The notes under the pieces were generated by a model. The model saw only the letters and a program-made list of their open reading frames with translations. It had not been told where the DNA came from and searched no databases. A program made the position numbers and the translations under genes. This document shows, piece after piece, positions 47,290 to 59,797 of a DNA stretch of 64,000 nt. Position 1 is the stretch's first letter, and the number at the start of each line of letters is the position of its first letter. The DNA comes from Dolomedes plantarius (lineage: Eukaryota > Arthropoda > Arachnida > Araneae > Dolomedidae): the NCBI GenBank assembly GCA_907164885.2, contig OU015490.1, positions 222,822,054 through 222,886,053 on the forward strand. Direction: 5' to 3'.

Positions 47290-47690
47290 CCCTAAAGAGA
47301 AGAAATCCGCTTCCTTGCTAAACAAACAGAGATATATTAGAATCCAAAAACGCGCGAGTCCATGAAAAAGATGTGAGCGTCGAAAGCAAAATGGGGTGGA
47401 ATTTGAACATCTCACCCTGAAACGACAGAAAAGAGGCTTAACGTTAAGCCGTCAGCTCTTGGGAAGAAACGTACATGGTATCCGAAAGAGGGGTTCCTAA
47501 ATGCGAGAATGTGAGAAGTGGCATGTAAATAAACAAGAAAAATAAATAAAAGATTGAGGAAAGTGTAGGGGGATTTGGATTTCCTAATCAGTATTATGTA
47601 ATCCCCAGCAGTTTCCAAACTGTTCTTATAAGAAAACTGTTTTGATTTGTGATTGCGATTTTAAAGCATCGCTTATGAATTAAGTACACA
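47290..47690 (+). repeat. Local direct duplication, copy 1
   Basis: Diverged match to 50080-50485: CTAAACAAACAGAGATAT, GAAACGACAGAAAAGAGG, ATGTAATCC and AAAACTGTTTTGATT occur in the same order. Confidence 0.75.
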
Positions 47691-48170
47691 CCGATTATGC
47701 AAATATCTTATTGTAACGTGGATTTTATCGTTACAGTTTTCTTATTAATTGCACCTAATTTAAATACGAGTAATTATTAATTTAAAGGATGTAATCACCT
47801 TAATGTTTGTAATGTTAATATTAATCTTAGGATCTTTCGCTATAAGCATTTTAGCGTAATTCATGTATCGCCCCTCTTTTTACCTGGGAGGTCTAAAATG
47901 GTATATCTTTACTCCAGTAATAGCTATTTATAGCATCGGCTATTTTGTTCAGCAATGTATTTTTTTCCAAGAACCCAATTTAAAAGTAGTTTCCTTTATT
48001 TGAAACTGCAATTTACTCGTACAGATAATTTTATGTTTTATGGCTTGTGCCGACCTGTTAAAAGGACCGGACGTTTTTCATCCAGGGGTCGTAGTAATTG
48101 CTTTTTAATTGGCATAAGGTACAATAGCGCAGACACTTTCTATCTATTTCCCAGTCTGTAATCCACGTCA

Positions 48171-48500
48171 TCTGTTGGCGACCTCCATCTATCCCCGTGA
48201 GAAAATTCTTGAAAATTCTCCTCCTGGCCCAAAGCGGACTTCGCCAATCATATTCGGCGTCGCTTCACGTCACTCTTGGCTAGGTCCAATCAGTGGCCGT
48301 CCCGCTCTTTTCGCTCCTACTTGGCTATATTTTTTGGCGGTGAATCGCCGTTTTTCGAGTTACGAGGGTTTGTTCTTTACAGCGGTTTACCGATGAAGTC
48401 CGATGCTACTCTCCGTGGACCGTAGCTCTTCTCCGTAGTTTGGTGATATTTTTGTTTAAATGAAGTTAATACAACCCTAGCCTGTGTGCGCCTTGTCCAG
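48171..48500 (+). promoter_or_regulatory. GC-richer promoter-like segment with two CCAAT boxes
   Basis: Unlike its surroundings, this stretch is CpG-containing and carries CGCCAATCA (48231) and GTCCAATCAG (48276) in one orientation, then TTGGCTATATTTTTTGG as a possible TATA region. No coding sequence follows. It could be a retroelement LTR promoter or a host promoter; I cannot decide. Confidence 0.3.
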
Positions 48501-49815
48501 AATGAAAAGAGATTACTCAGTCAGATTTATAGATAGAGCTACATTTTTCTGATAACTAGCTGTTTCCTTTTTTTATGCTTAAGCCCCCCCCCTTCAGTTC
48601 GGCTTGCCGACTGTTGGGGGATTCTAACCTTTTTTGCATTGATTCTTCATTTACTACTGTTAACCTTGACCGGAATGGTCACAACTTGTTGGAGTTCAGA
48701 TTGTGTAGAGCAGTCGACTGTAATAGCTTATTATAGCTCTTATGTTTTTTTGATATTCAATTCAACGATCGTTAATATAAAATAAATGATTTTTTCAAAA
48801 ACCAAGTCTATTCTTTGAACTACCACTAGAAAGTTGACAGTGATGTCTTGGGGAATTTGCGGTCATCTTATCTACACAACGTCTAGACGATCCGGTCTTG
48901 TGGCATAGATTGCCGAGTGGTGTCTTCTAACTTCGCTACAGGTTATTACTTCCGTTTTCCAGCCTTTTATTTTAATCGCAGAGATGTACAGTTCCTTCCG
49001 TTGTGCTGTGTAAATGTTAAGAACTTTCTTAGTCCCAGTAACTGTCCCGACGTCATTATTACTACCTGCCTTTCTTAAGAGCACTATTTTACTGAACTTG
49101 AAATAACCTGGTACTCTTCCCTCTGCTCATACTTCGTTTTAGACACTAGAAACTGTATGCGTTCCGAATTCATCATTATTCTACGGACTTCTAGATTTCA
49201 TCAGTAGAGACAATTAATTTCTTCAGTATAGTTAATCTTTTCTGCATAGGTAAAAGTGAGAACTTTCTTCAATACTAATTTCATCACTAGCCAATAAAAC
49301 TGGGAACTTTCGTCAGTAACTAGGTTTCTTCTGTAGCTAGTTTCTACAGTAACTAAAAACTTTCAGTACACTTATCTTTCAATTAACTTGAGGGTTAGAA
49401 AGTTTGAATTTGAAAAGAATAAGAGACTACCATAAAGTTCAGTTTTTGGGAGTAAGTTGGAAGGAGTGCAGATTGTTATCTGCTGTAATTTATCTTACGT
49501 CTAAGCATGTGTATTTCTTAAATTTAGCTCATCACAAGTTTCATATTGTTACTGAACTTATATTTTTGAATAGAGTGAAACTCCTTATGAATTCCATACA
49601 GATTGGGATGGAGGCTAAGGCTTTTAAGTAGCTCTTCAAAGTTTGAAAATGTTTCAAATAAGTGTGTGTTGCATAATGAAAAATTAAATACGTCTGAATT
49701 TGAATTTTCAATTTAAATGTGCTAAACAGGCTGATTTCTTAAAGCCTTATTGAGGATAATAAGACTTTTTTAAAATTTAAATATGAGACTGCATTTTTAG
49801 AAAAACTAATTGAGG
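48501..49815. other. Spacer, nothing firm
   Basis: A segment at about 49393-49460 (TTTGAATTTGAAAAGAATAA, GAGACTACC) has a diverged copy at 50533-50600. No gene supported. Confidence 0.4.
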
Positions 49816-50045
49816 CGTTCCCGTTGAAAAGCGAGTAAGTGCCAAAATTTCCGAAGAGTATTTTTTCACTGATACAAGAGTTTGTTCCAAGGCTTGGAAA
49901 AGGAGGTAAGTGCCTAGATAGCTTGGTTGAGTTCTGAGCTAGACACTAACCTCCTTTTCCACGCCAATAGCCTTGGTAAAAAACTTGTATAACTGAAAAA
50001 TATTTTTTTGAAATTTTGGCACTTACCCGCTTTTCAACGGGAACG
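49816..50045. mobile_element. Small foldback MITE, 230 bp
   Basis: CGTTCCCGTTGAAAAGCG at the left is inverted as CGCTTTTCAACGGGAACG at the right. Arms of about 100 bp include AAGTGCCAAAATTTC and GGAAAAGGAGGT. No coding sequence. A target duplication is not clear. Confidence 0.85.
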
Positions 50046-50079
50046 TCCCAACTAGTGACAAATAGTGGCTAGGAAAATT

Positions 50080-50485
50080 CCGTTTCTAGAAAAAAATCTG
50101 CTCTCGTGCTAAACAAACAAAGATATCTATATTAGGATTCAAAAGTGCACGATACCAAGGCATAAATGTTGGCGATGAAAGCACAATGGGGCTGGATTTT
50201 AGCTTTTTACTATGAAACGACAGAAAAGAGGATTACTGTTAAGCTTTATGAGCTAACGTAAAGCTCTTTGGGGAAACGGTATCTATCATAGAGGGAAATT
50301 CGAAAATGGGAGAAGTGGCCTGTAAATTAACTAGACAAAGGAAACAAAACAAATAACACAAATATAAGGGGTTCTAGATTTCCTAATTAGTTTTTATGTA
50401 ATCCACAGTATAAAGGAGGTATTTTCTTGTTTGAAAACTGTTTTGATTGTCGGTAGTGTTTTTTAAACATCGCTTATAAAAGAAA
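50080..50485 (+). repeat. Local direct duplication, copy 2
   Basis: Partner of 47290-47690, 2.8 kb downstream; the foldback MITE lies just before it. Confidence 0.75.
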
Positions 50486-51164
50486 GGGCATCCTGGACTG
50501 CGGAAATATGCTGTCATTGATATCATGTGAGGGTAAGCGAGTTTGAAGTTGAAAAAAATAAGAGACTAACGTATACTTAGCTTCAGATGCAGGGAGTAAT
50601 GTATAAGGTGGGCACTATTTATCTATATCAATTGAAGACCTTATTTGAATAGGGGTCCAACTCTACTTTAAAAAAAATTGAAGTTAGCCTCACTTTCATG
50701 TTCATGCAAGTCATTTCTATCTTATTTTTAAACTGCTACACCTCCAGATTATTTCTGCTGCCAACAGAGGGCATTACAAATCAGACTTCAACAGTCATTT
50801 CTCAGCACTCATTAGACTTTAAGGCTCTGTATTCCAAAATGAACAAAGATGAAGTTGGACCACTATTCAAATAAGGCCTTCAATTAATCTTCTGTACTAG
50901 CTTACACACATGCACTACTTTTAAGTAGCTATTCACATGCTCTATCATATACTTACTACGCATGGAAGGATTTCTGAAACGAGTGCAACACATTTTTCAT
51001 GTATATTTGAAAATATAGAGAGTTACAGGGCTTTACTAGATCTACTATATTCGAATATTATCAGTATTATTGAGTATACCATGATGAAAAATTTAAGATG
51101 ACGCAATTTAAAATTCAATTTAAATATGACTTAAAGACTAGTTTATGTACCATAAAAACGCTGC
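50486..51164. other. Spacer, nothing recognised
   Basis: No supported feature. Confidence 0.5.
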
Positions 51165-51390
51165 CCACATGTTATGGGTTAACGTGCTGAGCTGACACGC
51201 AGTGGGCTTGGGTTCAAATCCCGAATTAGGCTTGGTTGTTTCCGTGTCGTCTTCATCATAGGGAGCAATGCTGGCTCACCAATATGGTGCTCCCTTAATA
51301 AAGTAGCCAGCAAAACGCGAAACTTCATGGGACAGTACCAGAGAGAGACGTACCTATCGTCAGAAGCAAGTCCGCATTGAAAAATTGAGG
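51165..51390 (+). repeat. tRNA-derived SINE-like repeat, second type
   Basis: Box B GGGTTCAAATCCC at about 51210 is clear, box A (GGTTAACGTGCTGAG) is degenerate. A body of about 170 bp follows (GGCTCACCAATATGGTGCTC). It is not similar to the SINE at 35926. Confidence 0.5.
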
Positions 51391-51424
51391 AGCATAATAT
51401 CTTTTATGGTATTTTAATATTTTT

Positions 51425-52100
51425 TGGATAATGTCCAATCGTCTGCCGCATTAGCAAGAAAACGTTTTTTTTTTTGTCTATTTAGTTGTTATGCACGTGA
51501 CGATAAATTTATTTAAAGTACCAGAAAAAGAAATCACGTGATCATCATTTAATGAATTAAATTCTAAAAATTAATCTTTAAAAATTCACCAAAAATCAGA
51601 AAATGGAGGTAAAAATTCGAAAAAGATCTCACTTTAAAGGAATTTTTATGATCTTTCTCGTGATATAAATTTTATAACCCCCAATTTGTTATTTTAAATG
51701 CAACCTTTAATACCAAACCGCTGGACCTAAAGAGCTGAAATTTGGCATGGCGATTCTTCTTATAGTGTAGGGGTGCACTAAGAAAGTTTTTTGAAAAATT
51801 CTTCTTAGATTTTTTAAAATTGAATTTTTAAGCTGTTTTTGTAACTTTTTTAAAGTTTGCATTTAAAATAATGATCCGCGGGTTATAAAATTTGTATCAC
51901 GAGAAAGATCATGATGATTCCTTTAAAATGAAATCTTTTTCGAATATTTACCTCCTTTTTCTGATTATTGGTGAATTTTGAAACATTAATTTTTAGAATT
52001 TAATTTATCAAATGCTGATCACAGGGTGTCTTTTCTTTTTGTGATACTTCAAATTAATTTTGCATCACGTGCATCGCAACGAAATAAATTGACAAAAAAT
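51425..52100. repeat. Inverted pair of a dispersed repeat (snap-back arrangement)
   Basis: The left arm (51425-51700, GGATAATGTCCAATCGTCTG, ATGCACGTGACG, TTCGAAAAAGATCTCA) is the reverse complement of the right arm (about 51860-52100). The middle holds AAACCGCTGGACC and GGCGATTCTTCTTATAGTG. The sequence at 57190-57660 has one arm in the right-arm orientation. Confidence 0.75.
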
Positions 52101-52298
52101 ATTAAAATATGGTAAAAGATAAAATTTAATCACTAGACTAATTGAGATGGAAATTTTTAAAGAATTTAATTCAAATTAGTATGTTTTATGGGTATTAAAT
52201 ATACAAATACGTGTCATACTTTGACCGTTGCATTTAATTTGAATATTTTGTTCTACATTATTTTGTCTATAAAAATATCCATTGCAAATATATATATA

Positions 52299-55200
52299 TC
52301 TAATATATAAAAATGAATGTTTGTATCTCTGTAATTGTATAGAAATCCACAGTTTAGGAGCAACGATCGTGAAATTTTAAATTCAGGCGTCTTTAAAAAC
52401 AGCCGAGGGTCTGAAGAACTTCAAAAATCGAAATTAATTACCGTTGATTTTTAATTAATAAAAAACCACAATTTTGAAACTAAATGTAAGCTGTTACACT
52501 TTGTGGCATCATCCCTCTGAATAGGGCGTCCACGTTAGGGTTAGCTGACAGCGAGCGAAAAGATAAAAATAAATAAAATCAAAAAGTTTCAAGTTATATA
52601 TTAAACCAGAATAATAAATGAAAATAATAATCTTTCAAGTCAGATTTTATACTTTAAGACATTTCGATTAACGATCGTCGTTTATTTTCGCCGTGTTATT
52701 TTGTAAACAAACGTTCTCTGTTGCCATTTTCATTTCAGACATTTCTTATTGAAACGATGTAATGCGTAGTAAATGCGTTAAATATTTCTTATCTAAAATT
52801 TATATTTTAAAGCATTTCAGTGAAATTAACATCGTCTTCAGATTATAAACAGACGTTATTTGTTGCTATTTTCATTTTAGAAATTTCTTATTAAAATGAT
52901 GGAATTCTCCGATATATTTCCATAGTGGAGATTTAGACACATTACAGAATTAAAAAAAAAACCTTTTGTGTAATTTATATATTTGTGTGTGTTTAATTAT
53001 TTCAAGTGACTCTAAAGTGGGCGTGGCATTTTTTCCACTAGCGTGAAAAATCAGAATAATATTGGATTATTTAATTTTTTTTTTGCTCATCAGACGACAG
53101 TAGCAGTGAGTGGCAGTAGTTACACAAGTTTGAATTTGAAACATTGATTTGTTGTTTCCTAAAAGAAGCAATAATTCGTTACTGTATTTTATATTGTTCT
53201 TAATTTTATAATTCACGATGTACTTTTAAAAGCATAAAAATTAGTATATCTTAACTAAAAAGAATCAGTCTAAACTTAAGCACAGTTTTGCGATTTATTT
53301 ACGGTTAACTATGTTTGTGTTTAGCTATTCCATTAGTTTGTTTTAAAAAATGATTTTTTAAAGGTTTTTTTTGGTGCTTTATGGTAAAATAGCACTTAAA
53401 AATTAAAAAAAAGAAACAAAAACTTAACTGTAAATAGCATACTTTTTCTATAAATTGGTCAATTTGAAGTAATTTTTATTGAAATTTAGCTAAAATGCCT
53501 ATAACTGCATAAAAATCTTAATGCTACTATTTTAATTTCCCAAGCACAATTCTAAAAATGTTATAAAATACGCAGCCCTACTTTCCGATTTAGTACAAGA
53601 ATTTAAAATTGATTTCAGGACTTCGGGGAAAATAAACAATTTTTGTTTTTGCATGTTTTCTATTCTATTTACAGTCGATATAGATATAATGCTAGCAAAT
53701 TGTCAAATGGAATGCATAGAGTTGCAATCTGACATTTAACTTAAAGAGAAATTCAATCGAGTCTCTTTGTTGTACTCATAAATCATACCTGCCCAGATAT
53801 AAATATCCTTCACTGCATAGTCAAGCGTTATTCTGGTCATCAACGTTTGGAAGCACGTACATCTGAGAACAACTATTTTCAAGAGTTTCAACTATTTTGA
53901 AGCACACTAAGAGAAAACCAAAATTTCGAACCAAAATTTATTCGTTGTTTTTTAGTATTGATGTGTATGACATTTCCCATCCCTTTTTTATACTATGTTT
54001 AATTTTTCATGCAGAGTTCACAAGGCAAACGACAATTTGACAATTTTACTTTTCAGCTTTTAGTGATGAAAGGCTGAATCTATCTAAATTCTGAGATGTG
54101 TATAACATTTCACATGTTTTTTTTCTATGCTATTTATACTGTGTTTAGTTTTTAAGTTGACTTTGGTTAACAAACATTCATATTGAACCCCGAATCAAGA
54201 AACGAGAAACATAGTTTATGAAGGTACTTCAGATGATATTTGGATCAGTTTAATTGAACAGAGATTTATATGGAGTTTAATAAGGACAGAATGTTTCTAT
54301 TATTGCTACAGAATCTTGCTTTTATGGTGCGTGTAGCCCAAACTGCAGATTTCTGTTAATTTTTTCATCAGTCAGTGCCTTTAACAAATACTTTAATACT
54401 TTATTTATATATTTTTTTGGCTACAGAATCCTGCATTTATGGAGGTATTTATATGGACAATTAGACATTTTTACTTTTAAGCTTTTAGTGATTTATTATA
54501 AATGTATATATTTTATGATATTTATATTGTTATTAAATCTATGTTATTTATACTGTGTTTAGTTTTTAAATTACTTTTTGTTAACAAACATTAGACAATT
54601 TGACATTTTTAATTTAAAATTGAAAAATGAAAGGCTGAATCTACTAAAATTCTGAGATGTGTATAACATTTCACATGTTTTTTTAAAATGTTATTTATGC
54701 TGTGTTTACTTTTTTAATCAATTTTGTTTAACAAACATTCGACAAAATGACATTTTTACTTTTCAGCTTTACTTTTTAAAACTCTTAACTTTCCAAGAGA
54801 CAATTTGACATTTTTTCCTTTTCAGCTTTTAATGGTTTATTATAAATGTATATATTTTATGTTTTACTTTTCAGCTTCTTTTGCTCCAAAGATGAAAGGT
54901 TAAATCTAGATGAATTCTGAGGAGTTAATTATAAATTTATATATTTTTATATTGGATTTTTTAAAAATTATTTGGGTGTATAACATTTCACATGCTTATT
55001 TTTCTATGTTATTTATACTGTGTTTAGTCTTTAAATTGATTTTGGTTAACAAACATTCGACAAATTGACATTTTTACTTTTCAGCTTTACTTTCCAAAAG
55101 ACAATTTGACATTTTTCCTTTTCAGCTTTTAGTGGTTTATTATAAATGTATGTATATTTTATGTTTTACTTATCAGCTTCTTTTGCTCCAAACATAGAAG

Positions 55201-55608
55201 GTTAAATCTTGCTAAATTGTTTAGATTTTAAATTGATTTTGCATAACAAACATTCCACAATTTGACATTTTTACTTTACAGCTTTTAGTGGTACAATGAT
55301 GAAAGACTGCATCTAACCAAAATACTGAGATATGTATAACATTTCACATGCTTTTTTTTTTGGCTATGTAATTTATACTGTGTTAAGTTTTTAAATTGAT
55401 TTTGGTTAACAAACATTCCACAATTTGACATTTTTACTTTATAGCTTTTAGTGGTACAATGATGAAAGACTGCATCTACCAAAATACTGAGATATGTATA
55501 ACATTTCACATGCTTTTTTTTGGCTAATTTATACTGTGTTAATTTTTTAAATTGATTTTGGTTAACAAACCTTCTTAAAATTCCGGGCAACGCCGGGTAC
55601 TTCAGCTA

Positions 55609-55609
<1 letters not shown>
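52299..55609 (+). mobile_element. Non-autonomous Helitron, 3.3 kb
   Basis: Begins TCTAATATATAAAAATGAAT directly after an A and ends TCCGGGCAACGCCGGGTAC, TTCAG, CTAG before a T, inside a TA microsatellite. TC start, 3' hairpin 8 nt before CTAG and insertion between A and T are the Helitron rules. The 3' end matches those at 13830 and 22126. No Rep or helicase frame exists, so it relies on another element. Confidence 0.8.
53950..55580 (+). repeat. Tandem repeats inside the Helitron
   Basis: At least six imperfect units of irregular length share TGTATAACATTTCACATG, TTTATACTGTGTT(T)AG, TTTTGGTTAACAAACATT, GACAATTTGACATTTTTAC and TTTTCAGCTTTTAGTGG in that order. Confidence 0.85.
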
Positions 55610-55650
<41 letters not shown>

Positions 55651-57189
55651 TTTTTTGGGGCGGGGAAGGTATTAATTGCACACATTGACCCATTGACCGT
55701 TATATTTATTTTACATTTTTTTTGGCATTAATTGTATACATTGAAAGTTATATTTAATTTGAATTTACTCAGTAGCGAAGCAGGGGTATTCAGCTAATAC
55801 TTATAAAATAACATCAGCTTTGAACTGGCCATTGAAATAATCAATAAATACATATTGCATATGTATTTTGTGTTACATACATATGTATCTTACAACTTCA
55901 ATGGGCATGATAAAGCCACGTCAATCACGTAAAGAAGGTAAATGCCAGTTAGGGAATATCTTTTCGTGCGAATGTATGTTAATAAAGCAGAATATTGCGA
56001 ACAGGTAATATTGCGCTGAGAATTCAGATGTGTTCATTGAGTGAAGTTAAATTTAGAGGAACCATTTTGTACGTACCTGCATTGTACGTTTAGACAAAAT
56101 CCATACGTTTTGACCAAATATACGCTTTGACAAAAGCTCTTCAAATTCCTTTGACATAATACATCAGAAATGTGAACCATTTTAAAGAGAAGTATTTGTG
56201 AGATAAATTCCAGGTATTGAGGATAGATCTATTGAAAATCTATCTGTATGGGGTGATCGAAAGATCGAAAGAAAGAATTAGCTTTATTATATCTGAAATC
56301 TGTCGATGAAAAATAAATATTCATCAAATAAAAATACATGTTATCATTAATCAAACATTTTAAGTCTTCTATTATGTTTTTGTAAGTATAAATAAATGTA
56401 AAAAAATAAATATCTGTCGTGATAAAAAACTTTAAAAATGTACATCAAAAGTATCATCTTACAATGATGTATAGCTCCTGACGCATTCATCAAAAATCCC
56501 TTTTCCAATTTTCCCTCCTTTCACGTATCTTCCATTTCCCCCCTTTTTTCGAATTTCCAATAAAGTTCTCTATGAGATGCATAAAGAGGTCTTCACTTAT
56601 ATCCCGCTGTGACCTGAAATTTTCCAGAGATAAATCACTTGCGTCTTTTTTAAACGAAAGCCGTAATTTTGTTATTGAATATATCTGTGCTCAGGGGACA
56701 TATTTGGATATAGCAGAGCAGATGGCACCATAAAAGTTTCAATATACGTTGAAAAATAAACTCCATCATTTTTACTGTAAATCCTGATTGTAAAAAAACT
56801 ATATTTATAAAATACGGTTTTACACCGTTAATATGCAATTCATCAGTGGCGCCAAAAAAAACTTTACCGAGGGGATAATTTATTAACAAAAAAGCAGCAA
56901 TTTTCTAATGGCATTGAAGTTTTCAAAACTTGAATTGCTTTTCTTGATGGATTTATTTCAACGGAGAGGTTTTAGAGTACAAACTTCACCCTCTCGTGAT
57001 TATGCTATTAATATTCCGCTAAATTTCTTAGTCTTATGCAATTCTTTCGATTGCATGCGTTGAAATTTTTAGGCCAATTGAATCGGTCATTTTGAAAAGG
57101 GGTCATCTCACTTTTTTTCATATAACCACTTTTTAGCAGATTCAGTCAAATAATAATCCTATTCATCTATGAATATGAAACAATTCCGT
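55610..57189. other. Spacer after TA microsatellite
   Basis: TA run at 55610-55646, then a poly-T and GGTATTAATTGCACACATTG repeat also seen near 59525. Nothing coding. Confidence 0.5.
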
Positions 57190-57770
57190 AACTGACTGAC
57201 TGACATATAACGTACAGACCAAACCGCTGCAACTTCAGCAAAAGTGCTGAAATTTTGCAGGGCGATTCTTCTTATAGTGTAGGAGTGCACTAAGAGAGGT
57301 TTTTAAAAAATTCTTCTTAGATATTTTTAAATTAAATTTTTAAGCTGTTTTTGCAACTTTTTTAAAGTTTGCATTTAAAATAGTAATAATAAAAGGGATA
57401 TAAAATTTATATCACGAGTAAGATAATAAAAATTCTTTTAAAATGAAATCTTTTTCGAATCTTTACCACAAATTTTTGATTTTTGGTAAATTTTTAAAGA
57501 TTGATTTTTAGAATTTAATTTATTAAATGCTGATCACGTGGTTACTTTTCTTTTTGTGATACTTTAAACTAATTTTGCGTCACGTGCATAACAACGAAAT
57601 AAATTTACAAAATTTTTTTTTATCTTTCTAATGCAGCAGACGATTGGACATTATCCAAAAAAAAAAAAAATTGTGCGGTCGGGGGACCCCCGTCAGGAAC
57701 GAAGTTTCTTACGTTATTTTTTCAACTCTAAACGTGATTTAATATGTAGATTTCTATTGATTATATTAGT
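57190..57770 (-). repeat. Dispersed repeat, single copy
   Basis: Shares AAACCGCTG, GGCGATTCTTCTTATAGTGT, TGCTGATCACGTG and GCAGACGATTGGACATTATC with 51425-52100, and CCGTCAGGAACGAAG through ATGTAGATTTCTATTGATTA with 35276-35360. It therefore links the two partial copies into one longer family, with a GGGGGACCCCC hairpin where the other copy has TAACAA hairpins. Confidence 0.75.
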
Positions 57771-58040
57771 GTATTTTTGTCACGCCAAAAAGCGCAGCCC
57801 TTTTTTATTCAACCAACACTCTCTCTCTCTCTATTTTATTAAAATTAAAAATTTAATATATAAATTAATTATTTTGATTTAGATGTTACCTAGCATAATT
57901 TTTAATAGGATTAATTTTATTATTTAATCACCAACAAAAATAAATTACTGACACAATATAAATCCCGCGTGAATTAAAACAATAACAAACAATAAGTTTA
58001 AACAGAAAGACGCTATTCCATAGGGACGGTATAAAATCTT
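57771..58040. other. Spacer, nothing recognised
   Basis: CT microsatellite and AT-rich DNA between the repeat and the piggyBac-like gene. Confidence 0.5.
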
Positions 58041-58763
58041 TCAAGCATTTACAACTGGTCGAAGTTTATATAAACGGTCATGCTGAGGGTCATCATGTGG
58101 TGGTTGTTTACTGTTGTCATTAAAAAGTAGAAACTCTCTTATCTTTTCAAAGCGTTTTAATGACATACATTCTTTTATTACATCATTGCCAGTGGCAGGT
58201 GACCAATATGCCCTAGTGTTTGGTTCATGTACAATAGACATCATTATACAAATACCAATGTATTGTTTAATTTCTAAATTCGTTACATTGACACACTTTT
58301 CTGGGTTTTTTCGCACATTGAATAAATTTGTATCTTGAACTATATGCTCAATCAAATCTTCTGTAAAAAGATAACTAAAAAAATTTAGAGGTGTGTTTAA
58401 ATTCATAATTTTAGGAGCGAGATTCTCGTCACCCCGGAATAAAATTTGATCATCATTTAGAAGTAAATCAGTTTTCTTCCAGTTGATGTCAGGCTTTGTT
58501 CTCCCTGAATTATTTCTATTAGTTTTTGGCATGTTCTCACCATTAGGCAGATTAAGAACATCGCTATTATCAAGTAATGATACCTCATCTTCCGAATCAC
58601 TACTACCATAAAAAATTTCATCACAAACTTTGTTTGGTTTATAATTAGGATCACCTGTGCTGCCATCGCTTTCTGAGTCAGATCCATCTTCACTATGATC
58701 ACTCCATGATCTGTTCATAAGTTCCTCAATTTCTTTCTGTGTTAAAAACTTTCTTTCCGCCAT
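58041..58763 (-). pseudogene. PiggyBac-like transposase, N-terminal third
   Basis: From MAERKFLTQKEIEELMNRSW the protein has an acidic, Ser/Asp/Glu-rich N-terminus (SDSESDGS, DSEDEVSLLD), usual for piggyBac proteins. It then enters the DDE_Tnp_1_7 domain: TPLNFFSYLFTEDLIEHIVQ, TNLEIKQYIGICIMMSIVHE, YWSPATGNDVIKECMSLKRF and DPQHDRLYKLRPVVNA. It stops there, before the catalytic Asp residues, at about 240 residues against some 500-600 for full proteins. The start at 58763 is preferred over 58793 because it matches family length and lacks the extra hydrophobic stretch. No TTAA-flanked ends were fixed. The open frame suggests recent truncation; a host-adopted fragment is possible but unsupported. 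Confidence 0.8.
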
Positions 58764-59208
58764 TTCCTTAAAAAAATGGCGTAAGCACACCATGTATCAT
58801 TTTTGATACATAAAATTGAAATCATACTTGAATTTTTTATAAAACATTAAAGGAGTATTTTATTAATAATTATAAAGCTACGTACCTCTAAAATATATTT
58901 ATAAAACTTTCAAAGATGTAAACTGACTTTAAAATACTGAAAATATAGCAAATACTAAGGCAGGTCTATTATGAATTGAACGGGTATCTTTTACTGAGAT
59001 CGCAGTTGTATTCCTGCTGCCATCTATACTACGAAAATGTAACTAACAGTGATTAAAAGCTTTGCTATGATGTTTCAAAATTAATACAAGGTACACAGGT
59101 GGATAAAAAATATTGCTTTTGAATATAAAGGGGAAAGATACCTTATGTATCAAATTTGATACAGTGTGCAGTGAAGGGTTTTAAAATTGCCGGTAGCGCT
59201 TGTGCGGG
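58764..59208. other. Flank of the piggyBac-like gene
   Basis: Two short palindromes, TGTATCATTTTTGATACA (58792) and TGTATCAAATTTGATACA (59146), bracket this stretch. They may be element-end motifs. Confidence 0.4.
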
Positions 59209-59290
59209 AATATGAACCGGGGACCTTTGCAGTACTGCGGAGCATCGGACTGCAGTCCGATGAGATAAAGATTCAGCCACAGAGTCCTTG
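59209..59290 (-). repeat. tRNA-like segment
   Basis: Minus strand: TGGCTGAATCTTTATCTC, the anticodon-arm-like CATCGGACTGCAGTCCGATG, and GGTTCATATTCCC as box B. The acceptor arms do not pair and no terminator follows, so it is a tRNA-derived repeat or dead gene rather than a working tRNA. Confidence 0.35.
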
Positions 59291-59300
59291 AGAAAAAGCT

Positions 59301-59764
59301 CTTCTGAAGGGGGCATAACGCTTTTTCGTTACGTGACGATTCCTGCCAGTTCACTCTACTGTAAGCCGCGTAAAAGAACTTCGTTCCAATATTAAAATTC
59401 AGTTAATGAAATGTTCAGCAAACTGTATTATATTAACTATACTATATCCTTTAGTATGTTCTATTAGATTTAATTTGAATATTTTCTTCTACATTATTTT
59501 GCCTATATATATATATCTATATATATAGCATTAATTGCACACAATAAAAATGGCAAAAGTACGTGGAGAACAACATTTAAACCACGTAAGCAAAACAGTA
59601 GATAGCCATGATAGCATCGATAGCCATAAGCAACGCGGTTTTCTTCTACAGGAAGCATGCATTAAAAGCTTCCAGCTATTCATTCCATTACCTGAAAGCA
59701 ACCCTGCTCATCAAGGAAAACTTTTTAATACTATAAAAATTTGCAAGACATCAGAAAACTATAT

Positions 59765-59797
<33 letters not shown>

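Noticed and set aside
49404..49631. 75-codon frame starting MNLKRIRDYHK
   Set aside because: No motif, and the first part belongs to a diverged local repeat.
59535..59777. 80-codon frame starting MHTIKMAKVRGEQHLN
   Set aside because: No recognisable domain, ends in a GATA microsatellite; left as spacer.
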